Shown: positions 7,789 through 17,200, counted from the stretch's first letter. The stretch is DNA of 64,000 nt from Fen-1273 sp963837815 (GCA_963837815.1 CAWIOS010000009.1:62001-126000), one strand, 5' to 3'. The notes: generated from the sequence alone by a model not told the origin. Translations and numbers: made by a program.

Positions 7789-10634
7789 CAGAAATCCCAT
7801 CCGAAGAAGAACTGTGTAAACAGGCCGTTCTGGAGCGAGGTGAAGTTGTTTTCGATCCGCTTCCCGATGTCGTAGCGGAGGACGAGGACGCCTCCCAGGT
7901 TCATCCGGAGCCCCCCGCCGACGCTCCCGTACGTCTGCGTGTACTGCGTGTCCCATGCGCTCCCCGCGTCGAAGAAGAGCGCGCCGCGGATCGACCAGAA
8001 GCTCAGTCCCCCGAACGGGAACCTGACGGCGAACTGGTCGATGAAGGGGAACCGGAGTTCCTGGCTTGTCAGCCAGAGCTTCTCTCCCCGGATGGACCAG
8101 AGCGGCCATCCGCGGAGATCCCAGCTTCCGCCCATGACGAACCGGCGGGATTCCCTGCCGTCATTATAGAAGAGCCAGAAGCGGGAAGCGAACGCGCTCC
8201 TCGTCGCAAGCCGGAGATAATTCCTGTAGTCGGCGATGATCGTGTAATAATTGACGTTTGAGTACTGTACGTCAGACGTGTAGGCGAGCGTCAGGCTGAA
8301 CGCGTTCCCGTCGAGCGGGCCGCTGGGCCCCCAGAGCGAGTTGTCGTGGATGAACGAGATCGAATTCGAAAGGAGAAGTGCCCTCCGTTCCACGAAATCG
8401 CCGACGAGCTCCCTGTCGGAATTGCTCAGGCTCATGCTCGTCTCGATGCGCTCAAACTTGCTCAGGGGATAGCTCATGGCGAAGTAGCCGCCGTACACGC
8501 GTTCGTAATAGTAATCGTCGGAGACTGTCAGATCGTACCGCCGTCCCGTGAACCTGTAGATCCCGTAGGCGTAGTTCGTTCTCTGTCCCATGGAGACGTG
8601 GGAGATCGCGATGTTGAAGCTCGAGAGGAGGTCCGCCTGCGATTCTGCGGTGTTGTACAGAAGGAAGTAGTACTGGTCGTTCCCGAGCAGGTCGCTCAGT
8701 GCGACGATGGCGCCCCCCACCGTCCCGAACACCGGGTCCGTGGAGATCGCGCTTTCGGCGACGTCGAGACTGTACTCCCCCTTGTACCGGGGCCGCTTGA
8801 TCTCCGAGACCCCGGAGAGCGTCCTGGCCTCCCACGGCGACTCCTTGTTGTAGATGTCGATGGGGCGGACGACGGAGGCGGTATCGAGGACCTTCGCGAC
8901 GTCCTTGATCTCCCTGATCTGGAAGCTGAGCTTCTCGAACGTCCCGAACACGAGGTCCCCCGAGCGCGTCCACGCGGGATCGAACGCGGGCGTCGTGAAA
9001 TTTGTCAGGCGGGTCATCGGGCGCATCGCGCCGGGCGCGCTCTTCGTAAAGTCGATTACCCAGATGTTCTTCACCCCGCCGAGCTCCGACGTGAACGCCA
9101 GCTTCGTGCTGTCCTTTGACCATGCCGGTGCCCCCGCTGAAGCGCTGTCGCACGTGAGGTAATCGATCCGGCCGGAGGAGATCGTGTAGAGGAAGAGATT
9201 GTACACCCCGCGGGGTCCCGCCGGGCCCCTGTCGGAGGAGAACGCGATCACGTCGCCGCGGGGCGACCATGCGGGATCCCTGTCGTCGTAATAGTCGTCC
9301 GTCAGCCTCTGGAGCTCCTTCGTGGCGGGCGTCAGGATGTAGAGGTCGTCGTCCCCGGCGGAGTTGATTGCCGAAAACACGATCTGTTTGCAGTCGGGGG
9401 ACCATGAGGTCGAGCCGATGCTGACGAGGTCCTTGAACCGGAACGTTTGAAGAACTTCATCTGTGCGGAGGTCGTAGATGTGAAGCGCGTCGTGCTCCCC
9501 GCTTTTCGTGACGAAGGCGAGCCTCCCGTCCGCGGAGACGTCGATCCTGCTCTGGAACGGGTGGAACGACTCGAACTCGTCCGTCTTCTCCCCCTGCAGG
9601 ACCTCATCCGCGGTCACCCGGGGGTCCTTCTCGTCAAGATTCTTCCTGTAGATCCCCGTGTAACCGGTCCTGTTGCCGATGAAATAGACGGTCCGGACGG
9701 AATCCCCCTCGTACACGACGGGCTTCGCGCTGAACCCTTCGCGCGCGACGGTCACCGCGGCCATCGAGGGAGCGTCATGTCCGGCCATGAGAGGGTAGTA
9801 CTGCTTCTTCAGCTCGTACAGCCACATCTCGTCGAACGCGCGGTAGTCCTTACCGATCGTGATCCTGAAGACGTCGCTGAACGAGGCCTCCTTCCAGAAA
9901 TTCTCCATGAGGAGAAGGATCTTCTCCTCGCCGAACGTCCGCGACAGGAAGCCGAGCGCGTTCTGCCCCTCCTTGTACATCATGAACGTCCCGTAAATCC
10001 TGTCCATGTCGTCAAGCCCGACGACGCTCCCGTTCAGGACGGCGTCGCGCATCACCATCTCCCCCTGCCCGTCCCACTCGGTGGACCAGTACTCGGCAAG
10101 CCCCTCGGAGAACCAGAGTGGGGGGGAGCGGTCACCGACCTTGCGGTGGTCGGAAAGGACGTGAGCGATCTTGCTCGTCATGAACACGTGGACAAGCTCG
10201 TGGCGGATGACGTGGCGGAATTCCGCGACCGATCCGTCCGCGGGGATGACGACCCGTCCCTTGAGGAATTCAAAGAACCCGCCCACCCCTTCCGGGATGA
10301 ATCCCTCCGTCGTGTTCGTCTGCTCGAAGTGGATGTGGGAGCTGTAGAAGATCAGCGGGATCCGCACGTTCACGGTGTGGTTGAACTTCTGTTCCAGGAG
10401 CGTGTAGCTCTCCTCCGCGAGGCGGGCCCCCCGCTCCGCGAGCTCCTTCATCTCGACATAATAATGGATGTCAAAATGTTCGGTCTTGAGGACGCGCCAG
10501 TCGAAATCGGTGTACTGGACCTTGTTCCGTCCGAAATAGAAAAACTGGGCGTGTGCCGTGAACGCCCCCCACACACAAGGGAGGAGAATGAGAAGGAGAA
10601 GGAGGGGGAGCCGATGGGGGGCAAGCCGCTTCAT
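7788..10634 (-). CDS. Fusion of MA-type zinc metalloprotease, TolB-like propeller and Omp85/BamA-like barrel
   Basis: A 948-residue exported protein. After a signal peptide (MKRLAPHRLPLLLLLILLPCVWG) comes a peptidase-MA-like domain with the HExxH zinc motif RHELVHVF near residue 148 and a downstream glutamate in WFSEGLAEYWS. A run of PD40/WD40-type repeats follows (GSTSWSPDCKQIVFSA, DRDPAWSPRGDVIAFSSDRG, GAPAWSKDSTKLAFTS). The last ~300 residues form a surface-antigen (D15/BamA-like) barrel with many aromatic strands, ending in a terminal phenylalanine (FFFGWDF), the usual outer-membrane beta-signal. It heads a coupled operon with the PQQ-like lipoprotein and PEGA protein. It may process or insert outer-membrane proteins; this is inferred from the domains only. 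Confidence 0.85.
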   Translation of the reverse strand: MKRLAPHRLPLLLLLILLPCVWGAFTAHAQFFYFGRNKVQYTDFDWRVLKTEHFDIHYYVEMKELAERGARLAEESYTLLEQKFNHTVNVRIPLIFYSSHIHFEQTNTTEGFIPEGVGGFFEFLKGRVVIPADGSVAEFRHVIRHELVHVFMTSKIAHVLSDHRKVGDRSPPLWFSEGLAEYWSTEWDGQGEMVMRDAVLNGSVVGLDDMDRIYGTFMMYKEGQNALGFLSRTFGEEKILLLMENFWKEASFSDVFRITIGKDYRAFDEMWLYELKKQYYPLMAGHDAPSMAAVTVAREGFSAKPVVYEGDSVRTVYFIGNRTGYTGIYRKNLDEKDPRVTADEVLQGEKTDEFESFHPFQSRIDVSADGRLAFVTKSGEHDALHIYDLRTDEVLQTFRFKDLVSIGSTSWSPDCKQIVFSAINSAGDDDLYILTPATKELQRLTDDYYDDRDPAWSPRGDVIAFSSDRGPAGPRGVYNLFLYTISSGRIDYLTCDSASAGAPAWSKDSTKLAFTSELGGVKNIWVIDFTKSAPGAMRPMTRLTNFTTPAFDPAWTRSGDLVFGTFEKLSFQIREIKDVAKVLDTASVVRPIDIYNKESPWEARTLSGVSEIKRPRYKGEYSLDVAESAISTDPVFGTVGGAIVALSDLLGNDQYYFLLYNTAESQADLLSSFNIAISHVSMGQRTNYAYGIYRFTGRRYDLTVSDDYYYERVYGGYFAMSYPLSKFERIETSMSLSNSDRELVGDFVERRALLLSNSISFIHDNSLWGPSGPLDGNAFSLTLAYTSDVQYSNVNYYTIIADYRNYLRLATRSAFASRFWLFYNDGRESRRFVMGGSWDLRGWPLWSIRGEKLWLTSQELRFPFIDQFAVRFPFGGLSFWSIRGALFFDAGSAWDTQYTQTYGSVGGGLRMNLGGVLVLRYDIGKRIENNFTSLQNGLFTQFFFGWDF

Positions 10635-10689
10635 TGCAGTCCCGTCATGCACGCGAATACTCGGACCCGGCGCACAGCCGGGGGGAGAA

Positions 10690-10785
10690 CTACCAGGATG
10701 TCCCGTTTCTGAACACGGAGACGAAAAGGATTGCCGCAAGCGTCAGGAGTGCGACAGCGATCCCGATTTTCTGCTCTCTCGTCAT
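10690..10785 (-). CDS. 31-residue single-pass membrane peptide
   Basis: The ATG at 10785 overlaps the TGA of the upstream isomerase gene (ATGA), which strongly suggests translational coupling. The predicted peptide has a charged N-terminus (MTREQKIG), one helix of about 18 hydrophobic residues (IAVALLTLAAILFVSVF) and a short polar tail (RNGTSW). I do not recognise a family. The overlap and the clean membrane-helix pattern are the only evidence that it is real. Confidence 0.5.
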   Translation of the reverse strand: MTREQKIGIAVALLTLAAILFVSVFRNGTSW

Positions 10786-11825
10786 GCGCGGGCCAGTTCC
10801 TGCTTCAGTCTGTCGATGACGGCGACAGGTGTGGGATCCACGCCGTTCAGGACGGCAAGGTACAGGCTCATCCAGTCTCCCAGGGAGATGAGCGAGAACA
10901 TCCGGGCGAGAAGCGAGGATCCCTCGCTCCACACCTCCGTGAGGCGGGGCGTATGATCTGCAAGAACCTGTTTCGTGACGTCCATCCGTATCTGAACCCT
11001 CTTGTGGTCGTCCCTGTCTCTGAGCATAAACACCTGCATCGCGCGCATGGGTTCCCTGAGGACTTTCCACCCGACGAGCTCGTTGTGGTTCATTTCCGGG
11101 ATCACGTGGCCGAATGCGAGCGACTTGCCGTTTTCGGCGATCTGCCCTCTCCAGCGGGTGCCGACGCTGTCGAACCGCTCCGCCGCGGTGTAAACGATCC
11201 CGATCCGTCCGCGGAGCTGCTCCGCGAGCTGGAGCGCGGGATTGCGCGCGCCGTCCGGATCGGCGTACACGGCGGTCCGTTCTTCGAGGAGCGCAATCGT
11301 CTCGCGGATCGCCTTTGACCGGTCTTTCACGAACCCGGCTTTTGTCAGCGCGATGAGAAGCGGGAAGAACGAATAGCCGAGCGCCGAGCGCGGCGGGAGT
11401 CCTCCCGGCACAAGGATCACCGGGCCCCGGCCCGCCATTGTTGCGGTCTTCCCCCCCGACGTGATGCAGAGGATCTTTGCCTTCCGCCTGATGGCCTCCC
11501 TGTGCGCGGCATTTGTTTCCTCGGTGTTCCCCGAGTAGCTCGAGATGATGACGAGCGTCCCGGGTCCGACGAACGCGGGGAGCGTGTACATGCGGTTGAC
11601 GATGAACGGGACTTCAAGGTCGTCCGCAAGGTACGTCCTCAGGAGGTCGCCGCCGATAGCGGACCCGCCAAGCCCGCACAGGACGATGTTCCGTATGCCG
11701 CGCGCCGTGAACGGGATCCGTGCCGCGTTGCCGATCGTCACCGCCTCGCGGATCTGTCCGGGGAATTTCCTGATGAGGTCGTACATGCCGGCCGGGTCGG
11801 CCGAACGGATGTCTTCAAGTGTCAT
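10782..11825 (-). CDS. Bifunctional phosphoglucose/phosphomannose isomerase
   Basis: A 347-residue two-SIS-domain protein of the archaeal/thermophile-type PGI/PMI family, interconverting glucose-6-P or mannose-6-P with fructose-6-P. The first SIS domain carries GLGGSAIGGDLLRTY and the serine/threonine-rich sugar-phosphate loop SSYSGNTEET (near residues 94-103). The C-terminal half carries VIPEMNHNELVGW, with the Glu-His pair conserved in the family. The ATG at 11825 starts directly in the family N-terminus. It lies 15 bases after the ptsI stop on the same strand, so it could be part of the ptsH-ptsI transcript. Confidence 0.9.
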   Translation of the reverse strand: MTLEDIRSADPAGMYDLIRKFPGQIREAVTIGNAARIPFTARGIRNIVLCGLGGSAIGGDLLRTYLADDLEVPFIVNRMYTLPAFVGPGTLVIISSYSGNTEETNAAHREAIRRKAKILCITSGGKTATMAGRGPVILVPGGLPPRSALGYSFFPLLIALTKAGFVKDRSKAIRETIALLEERTAVYADPDGARNPALQLAEQLRGRIGIVYTAAERFDSVGTRWRGQIAENGKSLAFGHVIPEMNHNELVGWKVLREPMRAMQVFMLRDRDDHKRVQIRMDVTKQVLADHTPRLTEVWSEGSSLLARMFSLISLGDWMSLYLAVLNGVDPTPVAVIDRLKQELARA

Positions 11826-11840
11826 TGGGGGCGTCCTTTG

Positions 11841-13604
11841 TTATTCGTCAAGGGGGATTTCGGGGACCTTGTTCTTGATGATGGAGGACAGGTGGTCCCT
11901 GATTTCCTGGTCCGTGGACATCGCAAGCACCTTGTCGGCGACCTTCTTTGCCTCTTTGTACCGTATCGAACGTATGATCTTCTTGATCTCCGGCAGCACG
12001 CTCGGCAGAACGCTCAGCTCGTCGATCCCCATCCCGACAAGGAGGACCGTCGCAAGCGGGTCCCCCGCCATCTCCCCGCACATGCCGACCCATCCCCCCT
12101 TCTTGTGCCCGGCGTCGATGATGTGCCGGATCGTCATGAGGACGGCCGGGTTGAACTGCTGGTACAGCGGCGCCACCGCGGCGTTGTCCCTGTCGACGGC
12201 CATCAGGTACTGGATCAGGTCGTTGGTGCCGATGCTCAGGAAATCCGCCTCCGCCGCCATTTGCTCGGCAAGGACCGCCGCGGCGGGGACTTCGATCATG
12301 ATCCCGGTCTTGATGTCCGGGTCGTACAGAAGGCCGCGGGCGTCGAGTTCCTTCTTGGCGGTCGCGACGAGTTCCCGCGCGCGCCGGATCTCCTGGACCG
12401 TCGAGACCATCGGGAACATGATCCTGACGTTCTTCCTTGTGCTGGCGCGGAGAATGCCCCGGAGCTGGTCGAGGAAAAGTTCGGGGCGGTCGAGGAGTAC
12501 GCGGATCCCGCGCCATCCGAGAAACGGGTTCGCCTCGTGCTCCGCGTCGGGGGAGATCTTGTCCCCGCCGACGTCAAACGTCCGGAAAATCACGGAATTG
12601 GGGAACACGCCGTCGGCCACCTCCCTGTACGCCTGGTACTGCTCCTCTTCGGTCGGATAGGAGGCCCTGCCGATAAGCTGGCTCTCCGTTCTGAAGAGCC
12701 CGATCCCCGCCGAACCCTGCGTCCGTGCGAATTCGATCTCGGCGGCGAACTCGATGTTCGCGGAAAGCTCGATCTGCTTGTGATCGATGGTCTCGGCGCT
12801 GAGACCCGCGATGTTGACGAGCCTCCCTTCGAATTCCCTGTACCGCTCCTTCTTCCGTTCCAGCGTCTGGAGTGTTTCCTCCGTCGGATGGAGTATAATG
12901 AGGCCCGCGTATCCGTCGATGGCGATCGCGTCGCCCGTCAGTATCCCCTTCGTGGCCGACCGGAGTCCGACGACGGCGGGGATCTTCAGCGACCGGGCGA
13001 GTATCGCGGCATGCGACGTGACCCCCCCCAGATCCGTCGCGTATCCCAGCACCTGGTTGCGGCTGAATATGACGGTGTCGGACGGTGCCAGCGATTCCGA
13101 GACGATGATCGAAGCCCCTTCGAGCCGCGAGAAGAGCTTCTGGTCCTGTATGTTCCGTATGATCCGGTTCATGACGTCGTCGACGTCGTGCGCGCGCTCG
13201 TGCATGTACTCGTCGTGCGCGGCGAGCATGACCTGCTTGTATTTCGAGATCTCGTCTGCGACGATGAACTCCGCATTCTTCAGCTCGCTGCCGATCCGTT
13301 TTTCGATCGCTCCCATCAGGATCGCGTCGGCGAGTATCATGATCTGCGCCTCGAAGATGCGCGCATTCTGCGAGCCCAGCTTCTGCTCGGCGAACGCGTG
13401 GATCTTCTGCAGCTCTTTTTCCGAGCGTGCATTGGCGTTTCTGAGCCGGGCGATCTCCCCCTCCACGTCGGCGGGCGCAATCGATTTCTGCTCGACGCGG
13501 GGGATGAGCTTGCTGTAGAGATAAGCGGGGCCGAAGGAAATCCCCGGCGCCGCCGCGACCCCCTTCAGTACTGTTTCCTGTCCGGTGACCTTTGCGGTGT
13601 CCAT
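11841..13604 (-). CDS. ptsI: Phosphoenolpyruvate-protein phosphotransferase (enzyme I)
   Basis: Enzyme I transfers phosphate from PEP to HPr. The 587-residue length matches the family. The start is the ATG at 13604, because GAGGAG of the ribosome site overlaps the ptsH stop and the sequence begins the family's GVAAAPGIS. The phospho-histidine motif GGVTSHAAILARSLKIPAVVG, the PEP-binding GGDKISP and ANPFLGWRGIR, the GTNDLIQYLMAVDRDN motif and the catalytic GMCGEMAGDP are all intact. No enzyme II gene is near, so the pair may regulate rather than import sugar, as in many lineages with an incomplete PTS. Confidence 0.97.
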   Translation of the reverse strand: MDTAKVTGQETVLKGVAAAPGISFGPAYLYSKLIPRVEQKSIAPADVEGEIARLRNANARSEKELQKIHAFAEQKLGSQNARIFEAQIMILADAILMGAIEKRIGSELKNAEFIVADEISKYKQVMLAAHDEYMHERAHDVDDVMNRIIRNIQDQKLFSRLEGASIIVSESLAPSDTVIFSRNQVLGYATDLGGVTSHAAILARSLKIPAVVGLRSATKGILTGDAIAIDGYAGLIILHPTEETLQTLERKKERYREFEGRLVNIAGLSAETIDHKQIELSANIEFAAEIEFARTQGSAGIGLFRTESQLIGRASYPTEEEQYQAYREVADGVFPNSVIFRTFDVGGDKISPDAEHEANPFLGWRGIRVLLDRPELFLDQLRGILRASTRKNVRIMFPMVSTVQEIRRARELVATAKKELDARGLLYDPDIKTGIMIEVPAAAVLAEQMAAEADFLSIGTNDLIQYLMAVDRDNAAVAPLYQQFNPAVLMTIRHIIDAGHKKGGWVGMCGEMAGDPLATVLLVGMGIDELSVLPSVLPEIKKIIRSIRYKEAKKVADKVLAMSTDQEIRDHLSSIIKNKVPEIPLDE

Positions 13605-13605
13605 C

Positions 13606-13872
13606 CTACTCCTCGTCGAATCCACGGCGGAACAGATCCTCCATCGCCCTGCACGCCTCCTCCTCGTCGGGTCCCTCGAACTGCAGGACGAGCGTGGATC
13701 CCTGCTCCGCCGCGAGTGTCATGACCCCGATGATGCTCTTTCCGTTGATTTCGAGGTTGTCCTTCCGGATCGTGAGCTCCGCCTGGAACTTCGCCGCGGT
13801 CTTGACGAGGCTCGCCGCGGGCCGGGTGTGGAGGCCCTTCCGGTTCACTATGGTGACGGTCCGTTCGATCAT
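13606..13872 (-). CDS. ptsH: Phosphocarrier protein HPr
   Basis: An 88-residue HPr. The phosphorylated histidine lies in GLHTRPAAS (His15) and the second conserved patch is NGKSIIGVMTLAA, in which the serine (position 46 type) is kept, so regulation by an HPr kinase is possible. No hprK is in the window. Length and fold are standard. It is one base upstream of ptsI and about 45 bases downstream of the polyprenyl synthase gene. Confidence 0.96.
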   Translation of the reverse strand: MIERTVTIVNRKGLHTRPAASLVKTAAKFQAELTIRKDNLEINGKSIIGVMTLAAEQGSTLVLQFEGPDEEEACRAMEDLFRRGFDEE

Positions 13873-13919
13873 GCAGTGTCCGGCGTTCCCCGGGCCGGGG
13901 AATTTCCCCCGGCAGCCTT

Positions 13920-14948
13920 TTACGATTCCCTGTGGACGAGTTCTTCCGCAAGCCGGTGGAGCATCTCCCGCGCTGCCGTGCGGGGGAGGCGTGCAAGCTC
14001 GGACACGGCCTCGCCCGTCGTCCGCTCCACGACGTTACCTGCGTCCTCCAGGACCCCGTACCGCGCGTACAGGTCTTTCATCTGCGCGACAACGGTGCTC
14101 CCGGACGCTGTGACCGCGCCGTCGTCCGTTTTCCACCCGAGGGACCGGCCTTCTTTCCGGAGTATCCGTTCGATGAGTTTCCTGTCTTCACCCTCCGCCC
14201 GTTCCGCCGCCCTGAGGAGGAGATACGTCTTCTTCCCCTCGAGTATGTCCCCGCCGATCGTCTTGCCGAAATCGTGCGCGTCTCCTGCGATATCAAGCAG
14301 GTCGTCCTGCACCTGGAACGCCCTGCCGAGCCGGAAGCCGAACCGGCGGAGGGCGGCGACCCGCGATGGGGTTCCCCCTCCGACAATCGCACCGAGCTCC
14401 GTTGCGGTCGCGATGAGTGCGCCGGTTTTCTTCCCCGTCATCCTGAAATACTCTTTCACGCTCACGTCTGTCCTCTCCTCGAACTCCAGGTCCAGCGACT
14501 GCCCCTCGCAGACGTCAAGGAGCCCCTGCGTCAGCACCCCGGTGAGCCTGCCCTGGGCGGACCCCGGCGTCTCGAGGAGCGCCTGGTACGCGGCGCCGAG
14601 TAGCGTATCGCCGGCCAGAAGCGCGTCGTTGACGGTCCATTTCCTGTGAACGGTGGGATGCCCCCGCCTCGCGTCCGCGTTGTCCATGATGTCGTCATGG
14701 ACGAGCGTGAAATTGTGAAGTATCTCCACTGCCGCCGCCGCATGGAGCGCGCGTGCGGCCGTCCCCCCGACCGACTCGCAGGAGAGTATCAGGAGGACCG
14801 CGCGCACCCTTTTCCCCCCGCCGTCGAGGACGTACCTGCAGGTTTCCCGCAGGCGCGGTGCCCCGGGGGCGGGGTTGACCCGCCCGAGCCGCCTGTCCGT
14901 GCGCAGGCGGATCGATTCATACCGCCGGCGGAAGCTCTCGTGTGTCAT
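13920..14948 (-). CDS. Trans-polyprenyl diphosphate synthase
   Basis: A 342-residue isoprenyl synthase that adds isopentenyl diphosphate to an allylic primer. Both aspartate-rich motifs are present: FARM as HDDIMDNADARRGHPTVH (residues ~88-105) and SARM as FQVQDDLLDIAGD. GGGKRVRAVLLILS is the IPP-binding region. Chain length cannot be read with confidence. The ATG at 14948 overlaps the end of fni by 32 bases, and a TTG at 14966 is an alternative start; neither has a strong ribosome site. Coupling to fni places both in the same isoprenoid/quinone supply route. Confidence 0.92.
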   Translation of the reverse strand: MTHESFRRRYESIRLRTDRRLGRVNPAPGAPRLRETCRYVLDGGGKRVRAVLLILSCESVGGTAARALHAAAAVEILHNFTLVHDDIMDNADARRGHPTVHRKWTVNDALLAGDTLLGAAYQALLETPGSAQGRLTGVLTQGLLDVCEGQSLDLEFEERTDVSVKEYFRMTGKKTGALIATATELGAIVGGGTPSRVAALRRFGFRLGRAFQVQDDLLDIAGDAHDFGKTIGGDILEGKKTYLLLRAAERAEGEDRKLIERILRKEGRSLGWKTDDGAVTASGSTVVAQMKDLYARYGVLEDAGNVVERTTGEAVSELARLPRTAAREMLHRLAEELVHRES

Positions 14949-15999
14949 CTGTCGGGTACGTGACAAGTTGTGCAGCTCTCAGATCGCCAGGCCGGGCGCT
15001 TCCCGTGAGGAACATCGCTCCCCGCATCTCCTTCGACCACGATTCAAGAAGAAGCCGGAGGCCGCCCCTTCCGCCCTTCCTGAGCGCCGCCAGGAGCGGG
15101 CGCGCCGATGCGGCGATGTCCGCCCCCAGCGCGATGCACTTTGCAGCGTCGAGCCCGGAGGCGATCCCTCCCGATGCGATGAGCGTAAACTCTTTCCCCT
15201 CCCTGCGGAGGCGGGCGGCGTCCGCCACCGCTTGAGCTGTGGGAATCCCCCAGTCCCAGAACAGCTCAGCTTCGGCCCGGTCTTTCCTCCGGAGCGCCTC
15301 GACCCCCGCCCAGCTCGTCCCGCCGGCGCCGGCAACGTCAATGATCCTGACCCCTGCATCGAGCAGCCGGCGGATGACGCCGGGGGAAAGCCCCGCCCCG
15401 ATCTCCTTGACGATCAGGGGTACCGGGAGACTCCGGGCGAGCATGGCGATCCCTTTGAGCACGCCGCGGAACGCCGGATTCCCCTCGGGCTGAAGAAACT
15501 CCTGCAGGGGGTTGAGATGAACCGCGAACGCGTCCGCGTCCACGAGTTCCGCCAGCCTCAGTGCTGCGGAAGGGTCCTTCATGTGCGCGACCTCGGCGGC
15601 CCCGATGTTCCCGATGACGGGGATCGTGGGGGCGATCTCCCGCACGATGCTGAACGTCCGGTGGTAGCGGGATTCCTCAAGCGCCTGCCGCTGGCTCCCG
15701 ACCCCGAGCGCGATACGCGTGGACTCGCAGACTGCCGCCAGATCCCTGTTGATCGCCAGTGCGCCCGCGTAGCCCCCCGTCATGCACGAGACCATAAGCG
15801 GGAGCGCAAGCTCCTTGCCGAGGAACCGGGTCCTCGTATCGATTTCATCGAAGTTGAGCTCGGGGAGGGCGTTGTGGACGAACTCGAGTCGCTCGAGCCC
15901 TGTGGTCTTCCCCCTGAAACGGACATCCTTCCCGAGCGTGATTTCGACGTGTTGCTTCTTGCGCGATGTCGTCCTGTGACCGGGGGATTTTCTGGGCAT
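14917..15999 (-). CDS. fni: Type 2 isopentenyl-diphosphate delta-isomerase
   Basis: The FMN- and NADPH-dependent isomerase of IPP and DMAPP, 360 residues. The start at 15999 gives MPRKSPGHRTTSRKKQHVEI, including the family's RKxxH motif. Further signatures are MTGGYAGALAINRDLA, GVGSQRQALE, NIGAAEV, HLNPLQEFLQPEG, VKEIGAGLSP, AGAGGTSWAGVE and IASGGIASGLDAAKCIALGAD, covering FMN and phosphate binding. It is the first gene of a minus-strand group with the polyprenyl synthase. Confidence 0.96.
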   Translation of the reverse strand: MPRKSPGHRTTSRKKQHVEITLGKDVRFRGKTTGLERLEFVHNALPELNFDEIDTRTRFLGKELALPLMVSCMTGGYAGALAINRDLAAVCESTRIALGVGSQRQALEESRYHRTFSIVREIAPTIPVIGNIGAAEVAHMKDPSAALRLAELVDADAFAVHLNPLQEFLQPEGNPAFRGVLKGIAMLARSLPVPLIVKEIGAGLSPGVIRRLLDAGVRIIDVAGAGGTSWAGVEALRRKDRAEAELFWDWGIPTAQAVADAARLRREGKEFTLIASGGIASGLDAAKCIALGADIAASARPLLAALRKGGRGGLRLLLESWSKEMRGAMFLTGSARPGDLRAAQLVTYPTDDTRELPPAV

Positions 16000-16095
16000 G
16001 CGGACCGGGAACGTTGGAAACAAAATACGGAAGAAAGTAGCGATTTGACGCCTGAGAATCAAACAGCCGCCCCCGGCATGTCACTTCGACTCTGT

Positions 16096-16113
16096 CGGGC
16101 GTGAAGACGCCCG
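16096..16113. other. Perfect 7-bp hairpin in a divergent intergenic region
   Basis: CGGGCGT-GAAG-ACGCCCG forms a perfect 7-bp stem with a four-base loop, in the 223-base gap between the diverging fni and nucleotidyltransferase genes. No T tract follows on either strand, so it is not a standard terminator. It may be an operator or a leader structure of one of the two genes. Confidence 0.35.
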
Positions 16114-16222
16114 TCTCCCTTCTCCGGGAGCGACGCCCGCCGCGTTCTGCCTTGATTATCGCCCCCTCTTTCCCTACCTTTAGAGACATTTTCCGTCACG
16201 CCTGAAAGAGTCTACCGGTTCG

Positions 16223-17200
16223 ATGCGAGCGATCATCCCGGTTGCCGGCGCAGGGAGCCGGCTCCGTCCCCACACATACGCAATTCCCAAAGTTCTCCTG
16301 AACGTCGCGGGGAAACCCATACTGGGTCACATCATCGACAAGATCGTCGGCGAGGGGATCCTCGAAGGGACGATCATTGTCGGACTGATGGGGGACAAGA
16401 TCACCGAGTACGTTGCCGAGGCGTTTCCGAACTTCCGCGCCGATTACGTGGAGCAGGAGGAGCGTCTGGGCCTCGGGCATGCGATACACCTCTCGCGCAA
16501 AACACTCGGAACGGATCCGGTGCTCATCATCCTTGGGGACACGATATTCGACGTGGACCTCACGCCTGTCCTGAAGGGAAAAACGTCCGCGATAGGCGTG
16601 AAGGCGGTTGAGGATCCCCGCAGGTTCGGTGTGGCGGAGACCGCCGATGGCCGGATCACGAAGCTCGTCGAGAAACCCGAAAAGCCGGCGACAAACCTGG
16701 CCGTCGTGGGGCTCTACTTTATACGGAACCCGCAGCTTCTGTGCGACTGCCTCGACGATCTTGTGGCCGCCGACCGGCGTACGAAGGGGGAATACCAGCT
16801 CACCGATGCCCTCCAGATGATGATCGAGAGGGGGGAGAAGATGGTGCCGTTCATGGTGGAAGGGTGGTACGACTGCGGCAGCCCGGAGACGCTCCTCTCG
16901 ACGAACCGCGCTCTCCTGGAGAAACACTCGACGGTGCGCGCAATACCGGGCGTCGTCATCAACGAGCCGGCGTACATCGCCCCCACCGCCGTTCTCTCCA
17001 ACTGCATCATCGGTCCCAGCACAAGCGTCGGCGACGGGGCGGAGATCAGCGACGCCGTCATCAAGAACTCGATAATAAGCGAACACGCGAAGGTCCACGG
17101 AGCGCTCCTCGAGAATTCCATCGTGGGGAACGGTTCCGTGCTGTCGGGGAGCTACCGGCGCATCAATGTCGGTGGCGCCTCGGAAATTGATTTCTTCTGA
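16223..17200 (+). CDS. Sugar-phosphate nucleotidyltransferase (glucose-1-phosphate nucleotidyltransferase-like)
   Basis: A 325-residue NDP-sugar pyrophosphorylase. The nucleotide-binding signature is PVAGAGSRLRPHTYAIPKVLL (residues 6-26, shown here as two adjoining motifs PVAGAGSRLRP and HTYAIPKVLL). ILGDTIFD holds a metal aspartate, LVEKPEKP is the sugar loop and GWYDCGSPETLL is a late conserved motif. The last ~75 residues form a left-handed beta-helix (hexapeptide pattern in VINEPAYIAPTAVLSNCIIG). Family members make dTDP-, UDP- or GDP-sugars for glycan synthesis; which one cannot be told. It lies 42 bases before metK on the same strand. Confidence 0.85.
   Translation: MRAIIPVAGAGSRLRPHTYAIPKVLLNVAGKPILGHIIDKIVGEGILEGTIIVGLMGDKITEYVAEAFPNFRADYVEQEERLGLGHAIHLSRKTLGTDPVLIILGDTIFDVDLTPVLKGKTSAIGVKAVEDPRRFGVAETADGRITKLVEKPEKPATNLAVVGLYFIRNPQLLCDCLDDLVAADRRTKGEYQLTDALQMMIERGEKMVPFMVEGWYDCGSPETLLSTNRALLEKHSTVRAIPGVVINEPAYIAPTAVLSNCIIGPSTSVGDGAEISDAVIKNSIISEHAKVHGALLENSIVGNGSVLSGSYRRINVGGASEIDFF

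Noticed and set aside
11502..13724. 740-codon plus-strand frame opposite the isomerase gene, ptsI and ptsH
   Set aside because: Antisense shadow; the minus-strand genes are unambiguous.
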